The notes beneath the pieces were generated by a model. The model was not told the origin of the DNA and made no database searches. It saw only the letters and a list, made by a program, of their open reading frames with translations. 64,000 nucleotides of DNA, taken from the NCBI RefSeq assembly GCF_014805625.2, contig NW_023998415.1:40815487-40879486 (forward strand), read 5' to 3'. Below are positions 52,626-63,857 of the stretch, in pieces. The stretch comes from Glossina fuscipes (taxonomy: Eukaryota > Arthropoda > Insecta > Diptera > Glossinidae). Numbering within the stretch: the first letter of the stretch is position 1; the number at the start of each line of letters is the position of its first letter. A program made the translations under genes and the position numbers.

Positions 52626-52626
52626 G
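52593..52626. repeat. (GA)n microsatellite
   Basis: GA dinucleotide run broken once near its end. Confidence 0.9.
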
Positions 52627-52846
52627 CGAACAATAATGTATGCACTTAGGCGTGTACATGTACAAAGATTAATACACATGTATGGTATGTAAATTAGTTT
52701 TAACAACTCATAAATTGATCTAACAAGAAAACCTCACACGAATACAAGGTACGAAATGAACGTAACAACTTGACTTTCTGTTCGATAGTACGGAAAACTT
52801 ATATTGCATTAATAGTAACCATTGTGTATGCACTTGAGAGTGGACA

Positions 52847-52880
52847 CCAGCAGCAGCAGCAGCAGCAGCAGTAGCAGTAG
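52847..52880. repeat. (CAG)n trinucleotide repeat
   Basis: Eight or more CAG units followed by GTAGCAGTAGCA. No open frame of note runs through it, so it is probably non-coding. Confidence 0.9.
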
Positions 52881-53495
52881 CAAGAGCACAATAAAGATCA
52901 TTTATCTAATAAAAAAAAAAAATAAAAAAAAAAAATGAGAAAAAAAAGCGAGCAAGTACTTAATGATGGCCTATCAAGGAAGATATCTATTATAAATTTA
53001 TATTTATATAGGTTTGTCTGTATATGTATGTGCCATTATATATTTTATTATGCTTGCATGTACTGTGTTAAAATTATTGGTATGTTTGTTTGTTTATTTG
53101 TTTGTTTTTTGTTTTTTTTTGCTGACATTGTTGTTGCTATTGCCGTTGATACTTAGTGCTAGATACAATTAGTTAGATAAATGTTGTCTAAGATTTAATT
53201 ATGGCTATTGCGTAAAACTGGTTCCTATCTTTTTCATTCCATTCTTTCTCTTTCTCTCCTCGTCGACGCTTCATTTACTCTGTCGGACTTGTTCATAAAA
53301 CCCCAGAAGGGCACTAAACACAAAGCAGTCGCAATATGTGCAAAAAAAAGGAGCAGATTAAAGCAAACATTTAATTCTTTGAATTGTTTCAATGTTCAAT
53401 GTTGGCTGGGCAAGGAGATGGCGAACGAGAAGCAAATTAAGCGCGTATATGCACATATGCCAAGACACGTCTCGGTGGAAAGAAAGAAATCGAGA

Positions 53496-53509
53496 GAGAA
53501 AGAGTGAGA

Positions 53510-53562
<53 letters not shown>

Positions 53563-53572
53563 NNNNNNNNNN

Positions 53573-53618
<46 letters not shown>
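53496..53618. repeat. long (GA)n microsatellite with assembly gap
   Basis: Nearly pure GA run on both sides of ten N at 53563-53572. The real length is unknown. Confidence 0.95.
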
Positions 53619-53624
<6 letters not shown>

Positions 53625-53646
53625 TGATAAAGAGATATTTGAAAAT

Positions 53647-53874
53647 TTATGGATTTACATGTCCATTTATGTCCATCATTTGTGCATTTCTTTTATTGGT
53701 CTTCTTCGGGTTAGACATCAATTGCAAAAGCGCAGCAGTTGCAATCATTTGCTGTTCCTCAATGCGTTTACGCGCTCCAGTGTCCACTGTCTGCCGTGTC
53801 TGCTGTGTGTTGTTGTCTGATAATTCATGTAATTGAACACCATAAATTCTTCTGTTTAGGTTGAAGATATCCAT
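53647..53874 (-). CDS. possible minus-strand coding exon, unknown protein
   Basis: 75-codon open frame beginning MDIFNLNRRIYGVQ, with mixed amino-acid use unlike the low-complexity frames around it. It has a Gln-rich helix-prone part (RKRIEEQQMIATAALLQLM). It is not on its own a convincing gene: possible acceptors are CATAG at about 53879 and AACAG at about 53855, and no upstream exon was found. It ends just before the long (GA)n. Protein family not recognised. Confidence 0.3.
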   Translation of the reverse strand: MDIFNLNRRIYGVQLHELSDNNTQQTRQTVDTGARKRIEEQQMIATAALLQLMSNPKKTNKRNAQMMDINGHVNP

Positions 53875-53892
53875 GTGCTATGCACAAGCGGA

Positions 53893-53922
53893 CACACATA
53901 CACACACACACACACACACACT
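53893..53922. repeat. (CA)n microsatellite
   Basis: ACACAC run of about 30 bp with one AT interruption near its start. Confidence 0.9.
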
Positions 53923-54238
53923 TATAGACAAATACATGCATACAAACACTTATGCACTTGTAAGTATATGCACAAGGAATATTCTCGTCTCTTTGAAGAA
54001 ATTCTTCGTCTTTATTTATTTATTAGTATTTTTTGTTTCTCAATTACATAAAGTGTTGCTGCAAAAGTTTGGTTCGTTCGGTTGTAAGTTTTGTTTCTCT
54101 TTTTAAAATGTGCTGAAAATGTGACGACAAAGTGTTGATGGTTAAATAGCGATAACCGTTTTTTTTTTCTTTTTTTTTTTTTTTTTTGCTCTTTGTTGGT
54201 TTTGGTTTTTTGAACCGACTTAAAATGAATTCAATCTT

Positions 54239-54295
54239 GTATATATATACACACATATATATATATATATATATATGGTTTTTTTTTTTTTTTTT
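54239..54295. repeat. (TA)n plus poly-T tract
   Basis: TATATA run with CACACA interruption (54239-54276), followed by about 17 T. Confidence 0.9.
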
Positions 54296-57200
54296 GCAAT
54301 TTTTGGTATTAACTGTGATTGCAAGTCAATGTGATGATATTACCGGCATTTTCATTCAGCTTGAATGTCAATAATGTCACAAAACGAAATTGTTGCAAAT
54401 GACTCAATCGTGTGGTTTCAGATGTCTCGATTGCAACATATATACACTCAATGAATACGTACGAGTGTGAAAATTATATATATATATATATATATGTATA
54501 TATAAATAAAATAAAAATATTAACATTTTTAAAGAGGAAAAAAAGAAGCAGTGCAATCGATTTTCACACCTTTTTTAACGTAAGTGTCTGCTAAACTTAA
54601 ATAGGTTTATTAAGTTATGTTGCGCATTCATAAAGGAACCGATTTGTCCCAGCAAATTGTTATGACCTTAAAAATAAACTAAAAAAATTTCATGTTAAAA
54701 TCTAAAAATTTTTATGCAAATTCAAGAAGAAAAAAATCAAATCTTCTCCTTCTTACGTTGTACGCTGTATTATAGTAAAAAGCATAACTTTTTGAAAAAT
54801 TTCGAAAATAATTTAAACCATCATCATTGACAATGTAATATTACCTTGTATCCATTAAAAATAGGCTCACAACACTAAATGTTTATAAAATTAACAAAAA
54901 AAAAAAAAAAAAAAAGATTTCTTAACAATGATTTATTAACATACATAAGGGCTTTCACAGAGATGAAAAATTGAAAAATTATCGAAAAAATCTGACAATC
55001 CTAGAGAATCCTACTTTGGGTACGGCCATATAGACGAAATATGCTCTTGGGAGAATTTCACAACACACAATAATAACAAATTTGTGTTAAATTAAATGAA
55101 ATAAGTTTTTTATTTAAGATTTATTTACACATATCGAATGAAGTCGATTCAATTGATTGCAGCAGACATGCAATAGAAAGACAAAGAAAAGGACAATCGC
55201 TTAATGTTCTATTGCTTAATTTTCTTAAATGTCAGTTCAATATAAATGCCAAAGTGCCCTTAAAATTGTGGTCTACGTACATACTTAATCACACATCTCC
55301 CCTCCCTCTATGCGCTTTCATATTCCTAGCTCTCTTACTTCAATGCAATTGAATGAACACGATTTATTTTATATTGATAAAAATAAATTTAAGGAAGAAA
55401 GAAAGAAAAACAAAAAAACAAAAAAAAAAAAACAAAAAAGAAAAGTAAAAAAACTGAAGCTCTCAAGCTCTCTGAACATGTCAGGGAGAAATCGAGATAT
55501 TACCAATTGAATATCTGTAGAAATGCATCTGTCATCCCGAAAAGTATTAAATGTGCTCGCGCCATCATCTTATATATATATATACATGCACAGTCATGCT
55601 TTTGATTGTGAGGCAACGGCAACAAAGATAGAAATAGTTGCAATTAAGTAAAAATAGAAAAGTCAACAGAGAAAAAACAAAAAAAAAAAAAAAAAAAAAT
55701 GTGGATTATACGGGTTTGTTAATTTTTTTTTTTATTTTTTTTTTATTCAATTCAAGCTTATCAGTCAATGTCACGTTGTGAGATCACGATAACCCTAAGG
55801 AGTAGTAATAGCAGAACAATTTATTTTTAAAGGAATTATTGATTAAAATCTGGAAAATGACATCCCTTTTGGGAAAACTCTTTGATATCCATCATCTCAA
55901 TTCTTTACATGAGAATTGCATTGCAATGTTTTGATCGATATAGGCCTCGCCTGTTAGTTGATTGCAAATTTACTTTTAACCTGTACATGTCTCTGTATAG
56001 CACTTGGGAAAATTTTGATTTACATGCGGTTCATGCGTGCCGGGAGAATGAAATTGAAGTTTGATCTATACACACGGGAGCCTGATGGACAGTTGGTTGG
56101 ACGGACATAACCGAATTGGCTCAATTGTTCGTATATCAATGTCAGGTACACTTTTAAGGGTCATTCAAGAGTAACCTTTCGAGCATGAGTTCGATTGTCA
56201 TTCAGCTCGTTTGTCATTCTGACTGAATTCTTCTGAATTGAAATGAATACGAAATTTGTAACTTTGTTGTTGTTTTCTACATCCATTTCGATATGGGACA
56301 ATGAAAATTCTCTTGCACGGTAATTGCATTAGCTTTCGAATGCAATCGAAAAAAACGTTTACTCGGGAAGAGTATGAAAAACCAGACTATTATATAATAA
56401 ATATTAGTGCTTTCAAGCTCTTAATGGCAATACGGAATAGGCCAAGATAAGATAGTGGATAAGTCATTTGTCGGGGTCTTGCGTAATAAAAGCGTAAGTA
56501 AAAAAAGTTTTCGTTCATTGCGGCTTAAGTGGATGCAATCTTACATAGTTGAATACAGTAACATACGCTTGAATGAATCAAGAAACGGTCGCGTAACAAT
56601 GCCAATAAATGATAGTTAGCTTAGTTTCACTTTCTTCCCAAGCTTGTAAACATTTGATTAGTTCGATAGCAATATATCTTTAAAGGGAAAAGCAAAAATT
56701 GGATCAACACTGATGCTGAATTAGACCGCGAAGACCATGAAACGTGACAAAGTTACAAGTTTTTGTGCTAGAGACGAGGAACGAACAGGAATGACAGACA
56801 AACTAGGGACCAATCGTTCTGCAGATATCTTTTTCATCCTTCCTGATGCTTTTCTCTTCTAAATCGAGTATGCTTCGCTACTCACCTTCTTCGCCCAACA
56901 TTATATTCAAACAATCCCCCATTTTTTACCCTACCCTATAGGAGGCATCCATTGAGTGTAGCGTCATATAAAAAAAAAGGAAGAAAATAATAATAATAAG
57001 TTACTTGAGTAAGATATAAAATACAATTAAATTAAGATCTCGTGTCAGGTCGTGGACGATTTCGCGTGTCACCATCTTGGTCTTGAGATTTAATTTGTTT
57101 AATTCCAAAATAAAGAGTTTGTGGGGAGAAGGAACTTGCATTTCGGTATTCCGGTTAGAACGTTACCAACATTACCAATGAAGACAGCAAAAACACATTA

Positions 57201-57664
57201 ATTCAGACAGGCGCACATCTCTTACTAATGTACATTATTTCCAGCAAAAGCAGCAGCAAAAGTATGGGGAATAACCTATTAAAAGTCATGCTTCAATTTT
57301 ATTATTAAAAGTGATAAGTAAGTTTGTGTGTAATAAATTTTTTTTTTTTTCCGATTCCATTGTCTGTCTCCATTTCATATCATTTTTCAATTTTTGCTAT
57401 ATAGGACATATATTAGAAAGAAAATTGTGCAACGAGGGTAGGCATATGTATCATGGAGATCATTTAAAGAGGTCAGTGGAATCGGTAAACGGCGTGGCTC
57501 CACAAAGGTAATATTAGTTAAAGGAAGTAATCAAATTAGGTAAAATTAAAATCCATCCTACCTGTAGACTTACCGTTACCGTACCGTTAGCAAATAAAAA
57601 AAGAAGCAAAGAAGAAGAAAAACCCAAAGAAGTTTTATTTGGGTTGAAACAATTTGCTACTCTA
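54296..57664. other. gene-poor stretch
   Basis: No recognised gene. It contains an (AT)n at about 54476-54501, poly-A runs (about 54897-54915 and 55677-55699) and a dispersed-repeat fragment near 56075-56160 (GATGGACAG, TTGGACGGACATAACCG). A short exon-like segment lies at about 57404-57509 on the plus strand (see findings). Confidence 0.6.
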
Positions 57665-58230
57665 GTACAGGGTGTTTCAAGTTCCAAAATTGACGCAAGT
57701 TTTGAATTAAATAGGAAACAGTGTTCTTTGTTTTTATTTAATTGTAATTATTTTATTAAAAAATAATGTATATATGATGGTGTTAATGGGTGTGGAATAA
57801 CATAGCGGGCTTTGCTGGAAAATACACATTCTTTGCTCGAAATTGTCATTGACAATTTTGGGTAAATGTGACCGAATTTCGTTGATGCAGCTTTGGATGG
57901 CTTCCTTCGATATGCGGGTGGTCGAGGGTTTGTTATTAAACGTACACTGATCCAGTCTTCCTGAATTTTTTAATTTACTCTCTTTAAGCTTGATGAAGTT
58001 GAATCAATATTCCGACGTTATTTTGTATGAAATTTGCAAACTGTGGCCGCCAAACTTTTGTTGTTTCTGATAGATTGTTCAACAACGAAAAGGTGTTGCT
58101 TTCTCATCTAATGTTCCATTTTTCTAGTCCTAAACTGTCAGCTGTCAAATTGCTGGCTTACCAATATTTTACCGCACAAATGGCGGCAAATTTATATCAT
58201 GCGTCAATTTTAAGACACCCTACCCATGGC
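57665..58230 (-). mobile_element. internally deleted mariner-like (IS630/Tc1) element
   Basis: The left end, AGGGTGTTTCAAGTTCCAAA then ATTGACGCA, matches the inverse of the right end, AGGGTGTCTTAAAATTGACG. These terminal inverted repeats are about 25 bp, imperfect and gapped. On the minus strand an N-terminal helix-turn-helix part (VVEQSIRNNKSLAATVCKFH, about 58040-58100) is followed directly by a C-terminal part (EAIQSCINEIRSHLPKIV, about 57840-57900). The catalytic DDE core is missing, so the copy cannot transpose by itself. The host position is the p130CAS 3' flank. Confidence 0.75.
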
Positions 58231-58980
58231 AATGTTACATCGGCAGTAGTTCAAATCATGCGTTTATATGATTTCGATACACTGTGCGAGGAAAATCGCA
58301 TAAAAATCATATATACAAATATACAAATAATGAAATTCATTCTCACTTTTCCTATCGCCAAGTGACAATATTTATTTATTTTTAATTTTTCTTTCAATAT
58401 TTTGCCAATTATTGAACTAATCGTTCCGCTGAATTGATTTAGTCTATTTATGGAAAAAAAACTCACTGCCATATTATTATTATTATTATTATTATTATTT
58501 TCTTTTTCAAATTTTATATTTATTTTTCTAAATTTCTACACAATCATTTGATCATTTTCAACTTTAGTGAAAAATTGATGATATTTTTAAATATATTTTT
58601 GGGATACATTGCTTATATTGCGTGTATTCTCATAATTTACAAAAAAAAAGAAAAAAAATAAAAAACCTTGCATAATACCTACCATATATCGTGCGTTAAT
58701 CTCTTGCCATAGGATTGTGCTAAGAGGTCTTTTCAAAAGATCTCCTCTTCCAACATACGATATTAATAAAAAGATGAAAACAAAAAAAAAAAAAAAAAAA
58801 AAAAAAAACTATTAAAATATAATAATTTTTTGGAAATGCAATTAAAATAAATGCTTTTGTATTTTGTATTTTAATATGCATATGTATCTGTGCATATGTA
58901 AAAGTGTGCTACAAGCTAATATATTAATTAATTAAGACTTAATAAAGCATACATATATAATTAAGTACATAATTTATATG

Positions 58981-59011
<31 letters not shown>
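58981..59011. repeat. (AT)n microsatellite
   Basis: Uninterrupted AT run of about 28 bp. Confidence 0.9.
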
Positions 59012-59013
<2 letters not shown>

Positions 59014-59557
59014 TGACATAATTAGTAATGATTTTTCCTATCCAAAGTTATTGCTTCAAACTTTTAGCTAAAAGAAATAACTAACAAAACTGTTACGCTT
59101 ATATAAAACGTGTACGATACGTGTAATTAATAGAATTTTGTAAATGTGCGTGTATTTGTGTCGCATTTATACTCGTACCATACAAAAAATGCCTGTGTAA
59201 ATAGAAAAATATGTAAATATTTACAAAAAGCCCCGTTTTTTGTTTTATCATAATATTTGGATGAAATAATAAAAGCAAAAATTTTTGTTTTTTTTTTTTT
59301 CTCATTTTCGCTTAAAATATCACAAAAGAATATAAAAGAAAAAAGAAACAACAAGAAATAATTTCAGCTCTTCTGTACATAAATCAAATCAAACAAATTG
59401 AAGCGAATAGGTGGAGCTTGGTTTATCTTGCCTCCTCATGCTTACTGTTATACTAATTCTAAGTAAATTTTGTTTCTTTTAAGGAACAATATGCTATTTG
59501 TCAGACTATTTAAATTGCGATGATCCTCTATAGTAAATGCTGATCGCTGCCATCAAT

Positions 59558-59563
59558 TTTATT
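59558..59563 (-). terminator. candidate p130CAS polyadenylation signal
   Basis: AATAAA on the minus strand about 140 bp after the stop codon. It is the nearest such hexamer noted, but in this AT-rich DNA the motif also occurs by chance. Confidence 0.35.
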
Positions 59564-59655
59564 GCAATGATTTCATTTCTTTCAACTCGATTTTTGTGTT
59601 AATATGTTCCCCACACAAGTATCCAAGTTTACATTCTCTTCGCTGTCTCTGTCTC

Positions 59656-59680
59656 GCTCTCTCTCTCTCTCTCTCTCTTG
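59656..59680. repeat. (CT)n microsatellite
   Basis: CTCTCT run just beyond the p130CAS stop codon, so probably in the 3' UTR. Confidence 0.9.
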
Positions 59681-59701
59681 TATTTTCTGCCTTTTGTCAC
59701 T

Positions 59702-62679
59702 CTATATAGTTAATTGTACTGCGTGCAACATAACTGTTTTCAAATCTGATGCCAAATGACTGATGTCGACAACTGAGTCGACCATTTCTTGTACGGCGGT
59801 TACACTTGGAAAATGAGCGGCTGCTTGTTTCGATTTAAGCACACACGTTTTGAGCGCCTCCGATAAGGCGTCCGTGCACCGCAATATTTTCTCTTTTAAA
59901 TCGCTTTTCGACACATTACGATGCACTATATCGCCTATAGTTACCAAATTATGAGCGCTTACTACCACAAATTTACCATAAGCTATAAAAAATTTCGGCG
60001 GTTGATTTTTTTCGACTGTCTCCAGAAATGAGTCAATGGCTTGCCTTAAATTACCCATATGTGTAGAAATTTGCACCGCATAATAACGCACAAGCATTTT
60101 ATCTTTGTCGGTTAATTCGCTGCAGGCCTTCTTACCATTCGGTGTTGTCGGCAAAGTATTAGAAACAGTAATGACCGTATTTTCGGCCGCCTTTAAAACA
60201 TTATCGAATTTGTTTTTTAAATTTTCAGGTATAGCCTCTCGCAAGACTGAATTTTTCTTAGCAGCTGCATCTTTGGATTCAAACGATACGTAATCATAAT
60301 CTTCTAACCACTCTGTGGCGTTTCGTTGTTCGTCATTTTCGTTAGGATTTTGTGTTGGGATCTCTTCTATCAGTTCCGGTAAATGTCGCTTGAATAGCAA
60401 TGAAGCGTTGCCTTGTATAAATGATGTTGTTGATCGCACATCCTCAGTTAGCGTTTGCGCACAAGCGACTAATTGATCTAAACTATCCGGTGGCTTACAA
60501 ACATTTTTGTCCTCATTTCGTGTTAAATTTTCTAAACACCAGCCGCCTTTAGTTTCTAATGTTTCGCAAGAGTCTTGAACTAATTTATTAGCATCTCGTA
60601 GTGCTCTTATAATTGGTCGTATCTTTTGAGCTAATGTACGATCTTCAGAGCGTGCTGCATTGCCGAGGGCTCCCTCACCAAACTCGGTCAAATCGTGTAA
60701 AGCGGTACGTAAACGTACAACAGCCAATTTTACTTCCATCAAGACCGGTTCTAATTTATCATGCGTACGCCAATCAGGCGACACAAAAGAAAGTAATCTA
60801 ATGGAATAAGTGATAGAAAAATAAGAAAAATTATATAATCACGATATATAAATAACTTAAAGATAAGAAAGAATTTTATGCAGACTGTAAACAAAATATC
60901 GAAACAAGCACAAGCAACATCTTTAGCGATATTTTGAATATTCACTATATAAGGCATACATTATATATAAGCTCTTACATATGGCATAATATAATAATTC
61001 ATTCATAATGAGATAATTTATTGGTTAATTTTGAGACTACTTCAGCTTTCTGCTGATCAGAATCGATTGAACTCTTTTTGATCTAACTAGAGATTGGCCG
61101 ATAAAAGGGATAACTAATTCGCTGAGTTAAAACACAAGATTGAATCCGTTTGAAATATCAACTTTTGCTAATGATATTCTCACTCTATTGGACTTTTTTG
61201 TGATATCATGCAATATAAGTATACATATATATATATATATATATATTTTTTTTTTTTTCTCTTCATTCATTTCGATGAAGACTTCCTTAAGGCACATATT
61301 TCATTTTCACCTATTGTAAGCCGTTGCAAAAATAAGCACCGGTCCGGGTAAAAGTAATTACGGCAGATGACCGGCGATATTTTTGCCTGAGCTTTTACAA
61401 GACACTTAATATACAAAAGTAACGCCAATGAATATTTGCTCCGAATTTAAAATATTTGATAAAGTATGTTACGTAATGGCATGAAGGAGATTAAAGTTGA
61501 ATGCCCGCGACTTCAATTAAATGTAACAATCGTGGGCATTTTTAAGAAAACAATGAGGATTGGTTTTATACCGAACTTTCAGATTGCGTTAGTGAGCATA
61601 CGCATGATATATACAATACATATTTTAAGTTATTTGAAATTTTTTAATTTTATAGATAGATAGATAGATAGGACGTAGCGACGTCCTTTTTTATAATTAG
61701 TTTATCTATTTAAGCGGATTTAATAGATTAAAATATAACGTAGGATGCGTTTGAATTTTTTTGTGGGCTAGAGATCTAAATATAAATTTAATGGCATCCC
61801 AAATTATCGAGGAGACGATGGAAAGAAGAAGAAAAATTTATATTATATTTCTTGCCTTGTTATAGCTGTAGTTGTTTCCGATTGCAATTTGGCCAAGGTT
61901 TCCAGTGCCGACGATAATTCTAGTGGTAATTCTTTGGTAATTAATAAGGCTTGAGCTCCCGTCTTCTCTAAGCTCGTATTCGAGATTGGTAAAGGGAAAT
62001 CGTAAGATAAGCAATTGCCATTTAGCGATGTTCTTGAGTTGGGTCTTTGTTGCGATTGATGCTGCATTTGTTGGTGTTGTTGGTGTTGTTGGTGTTGTTG
62101 GTGTTGTTGGTGTTGTTGATGCTGTTGCTGTTGCTGCTGTAAAACGGTACGTACTGGCAATGGATTACGCCTGGGTACATCATAATCTGGCATATTAGCC
62201 AATGAGGAACGATTTGATGAAGAGAATGATAAACTTAAACTATCACTCGTTAGCAAAGATGAATTCGAACTACTAGGTGTTAAAGTATGCTGATGCTGCA
62301 ATATGCTACCCGCTAACGGACGGGGTATATCATAATTTTCTTCTTGTATAACTGTTGCACAAGTGTTTATCATCGTATTGATAGCAGCGGATGTCGCAGA
62401 TGTTGGTGTTGATGTTGGCAAATGAGCCATTATTGTACGATTAAGATTTTTCGGTAAATCGTAGTTAACCGGAATGGCCGGTTTCGGTATATCGTAATTT
62501 TCAAATTCGTGACTTATGAATTTTGTTGTTGGTAAATTTTGGTAAAGTTGTTGATGTGATGGATACGATTCCAAGAGATTTGCGGTAGTGATGGCAGTGG
62601 TATTAGTTGAGGGATAACTAATAATGGGAGCTGGTGTATGGTAGACATATACATCACCATGTCTTTGGGGTGTGATGAC
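59702..62679 (-). CDS. p130CAS: p130CAS (CAS-family adhesion scaffold), C-terminal two exons
   Basis: CAS proteins are scaffolds at integrin adhesions, phosphorylated by Src/FAK kinases and bound by Crk (family knowledge). Exons on the minus strand are 62679-61856 and 60797-59702. The first encodes substrate-domain motifs NYDIP, NYDLP, NYDIP, DYDVP and SYDFP, a Ser-rich stretch and a Gln/His run. The second starts LLSFVSPDWR, a strongly CAS-like junction. It then carries the helical region, the DYDYV motif near 60290 (the Src-binding site position of the family) and the C-terminal four-helix bundle, ending HAVQLTI. The intron (61855-60798) has a GC donor (AAG|GCAAGA) and TTAG acceptor. Phase and homology support it. 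The exon opening VITPQRHGDVYVYHTP follows acceptor CCTAACAG. SH3 exons are outside the window. Confidence 0.92.
61219..61258. repeat. (AT)n plus poly-T in p130CAS intron
   Basis: AT dinucleotide run followed by about 12 T within the GC-AG intron. Confidence 0.85.
61656..61672. repeat. (GATA)n microsatellite
   Basis: Four to five ATAG units inside the p130CAS intron. Confidence 0.85.
62062..62141 (-). repeat. coding CAG/CAC repeat (Gln-His run)
   Basis: On the minus strand encodes QQQQQQ followed by about six QQH units in the p130CAS substrate domain, between the DYDVP and SYDFP motifs. Opa-type repeats like this are common in fly proteins. Confidence 0.9.
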
Positions 62680-62864
62680 CTGTTAGGAAAATTGTAAAAT
62701 AAAGTTAAATTAAATTTTTTTTTTAATAAAAAAAATGCATTATTTTTTTCTTTTTTAATTGAATCAAATAATTCCCATATCGCAAATTTTATTTCGATAA
62801 AAGTTTTGTTTATAATCGCAAAGACTTCTTTCTTACTTTTAATATTTCTATCGATTTTTTATAT

Positions 62865-62883
62865 ACATACATATATATACATA

Positions 62884-62916
<33 letters not shown>
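62865..62916. repeat. (AT)n microsatellite
   Basis: TATATA runs broken by CATACA and CATATG, in the p130CAS intron. Confidence 0.9.
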
Positions 62917-62921
<5 letters not shown>

Positions 62922-63209
62922 ACGATAGTCACTACATCTTTATGCTCTATTAAGGTAATTTTAAGGTATGCAAAGGTTCTGCTTTATTTAACCAAAGGAC
63001 TGATTGACTGGCATATCCTTTTCATTTATTTTCCTTTTTTTTTAATTTATTTAATCTTATATGCATATATATATATATATAAAATTATATATATATAGAA
63101 TATTTATTTAAATATGCTATTATTTTCCTTTCTAAATTTATATTTATATTCAAATTTTAGCAAACTTTATTCTTCTCTCGAGGTCTACACAAGTTGAGGG
63201 TAGAATTGT

Positions 63210-63247
63210 TACTACGACTACGACTACTACGACTACTACTACTACTT
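63210..63247. repeat. (CTACGA/CTA)n short tandem repeat
   Basis: Units CGACTA and CTACTA in tandem. Non-coding as far as I can see. Confidence 0.8.
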
Positions 63248-63750
63248 GAGGGCAAATAAAAATGAGTAAACGTACACTTTTCTATCGGCTTTTTTTTTTT
63301 TTTTTGTTTTTTCTTTAGTATAAATAAACAACTAAGAAACTCTTTTAGAGTGAAAGCTCTCTGGCACTAACTACTGCGCATGACTGACTAATCGAATAGA
63401 TTGCAAGTATGTTTTCCTGAAAAAATCAAATAGCCCTACAAGTTCAATAATCTTTTTCACGAACAATTTGTTGTTGATGATATATTAGAAAATTTCAAAT
63501 AAAATTCCCAATGTCAAGGCACTTAAAACTTCAGAGGCGTAACAAACGCATAGTGTGATGAAAGAGAGGTAAGTTTATTTAATAAAAAGTTTCGTAACGC
63601 TATACTCTTTCGTTCTTACTTATTAAAGCATCAATCTTGTCAAAAAGACATCTTGCTTGCTTTACCTGCATTTCGAAAGATGAATTTCCGAATCTGTTAG
63701 TGATTTTCAAATAATATATTCGGGTTCACTGAATCGTTTAATGTTCATAG

Positions 63751-63779
63751 AGAGACAGAGAGAGAGAGAGAGAGAGATA
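63751..63779. repeat. (GA)n microsatellite
   Basis: AGAGAG run with a CAG interruption near its left end. Confidence 0.9.
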
Positions 63780-63857
63780 GAGCGAAAGTTTACTCATTAA
63801 GTCCATTGTAAACAGTGTCGTATACATCGTTTTTGTACAGGTGTCGGTATATCTCGG

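Larger units (their letters stand above)
51343..53646. other. gene-poor stretch with several microsatellites
   Basis: No recognised exon. It holds a (GA)n at 52593-52626, a CAG run at 52847-52880 and a large (GA)n at about 53496-53618. One ATG-started 94-codon open frame at 52310-52594 is weakly supported and is discussed in the findings. Confidence 0.6.
58231..59701. other. p130CAS 3' flank, probable 3' UTR at its right end
   Basis: AT-rich, with an (ATT)n at about 58473-58500, poly-A at about 58782-58808, an (AT)n at about 58981-59011 and a (CT)n at about 59656-59680. The p130CAS stop codon is at 59704-59702 on the minus strand, so its 3' UTR must lie in the right part of this stretch. Confidence 0.6.

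Noticed and set aside
61986..62198. Plus-strand frame with GVVGVVGVV repeat
   Set aside because: Antisense reading of the p130CAS Gln-His coding repeat.
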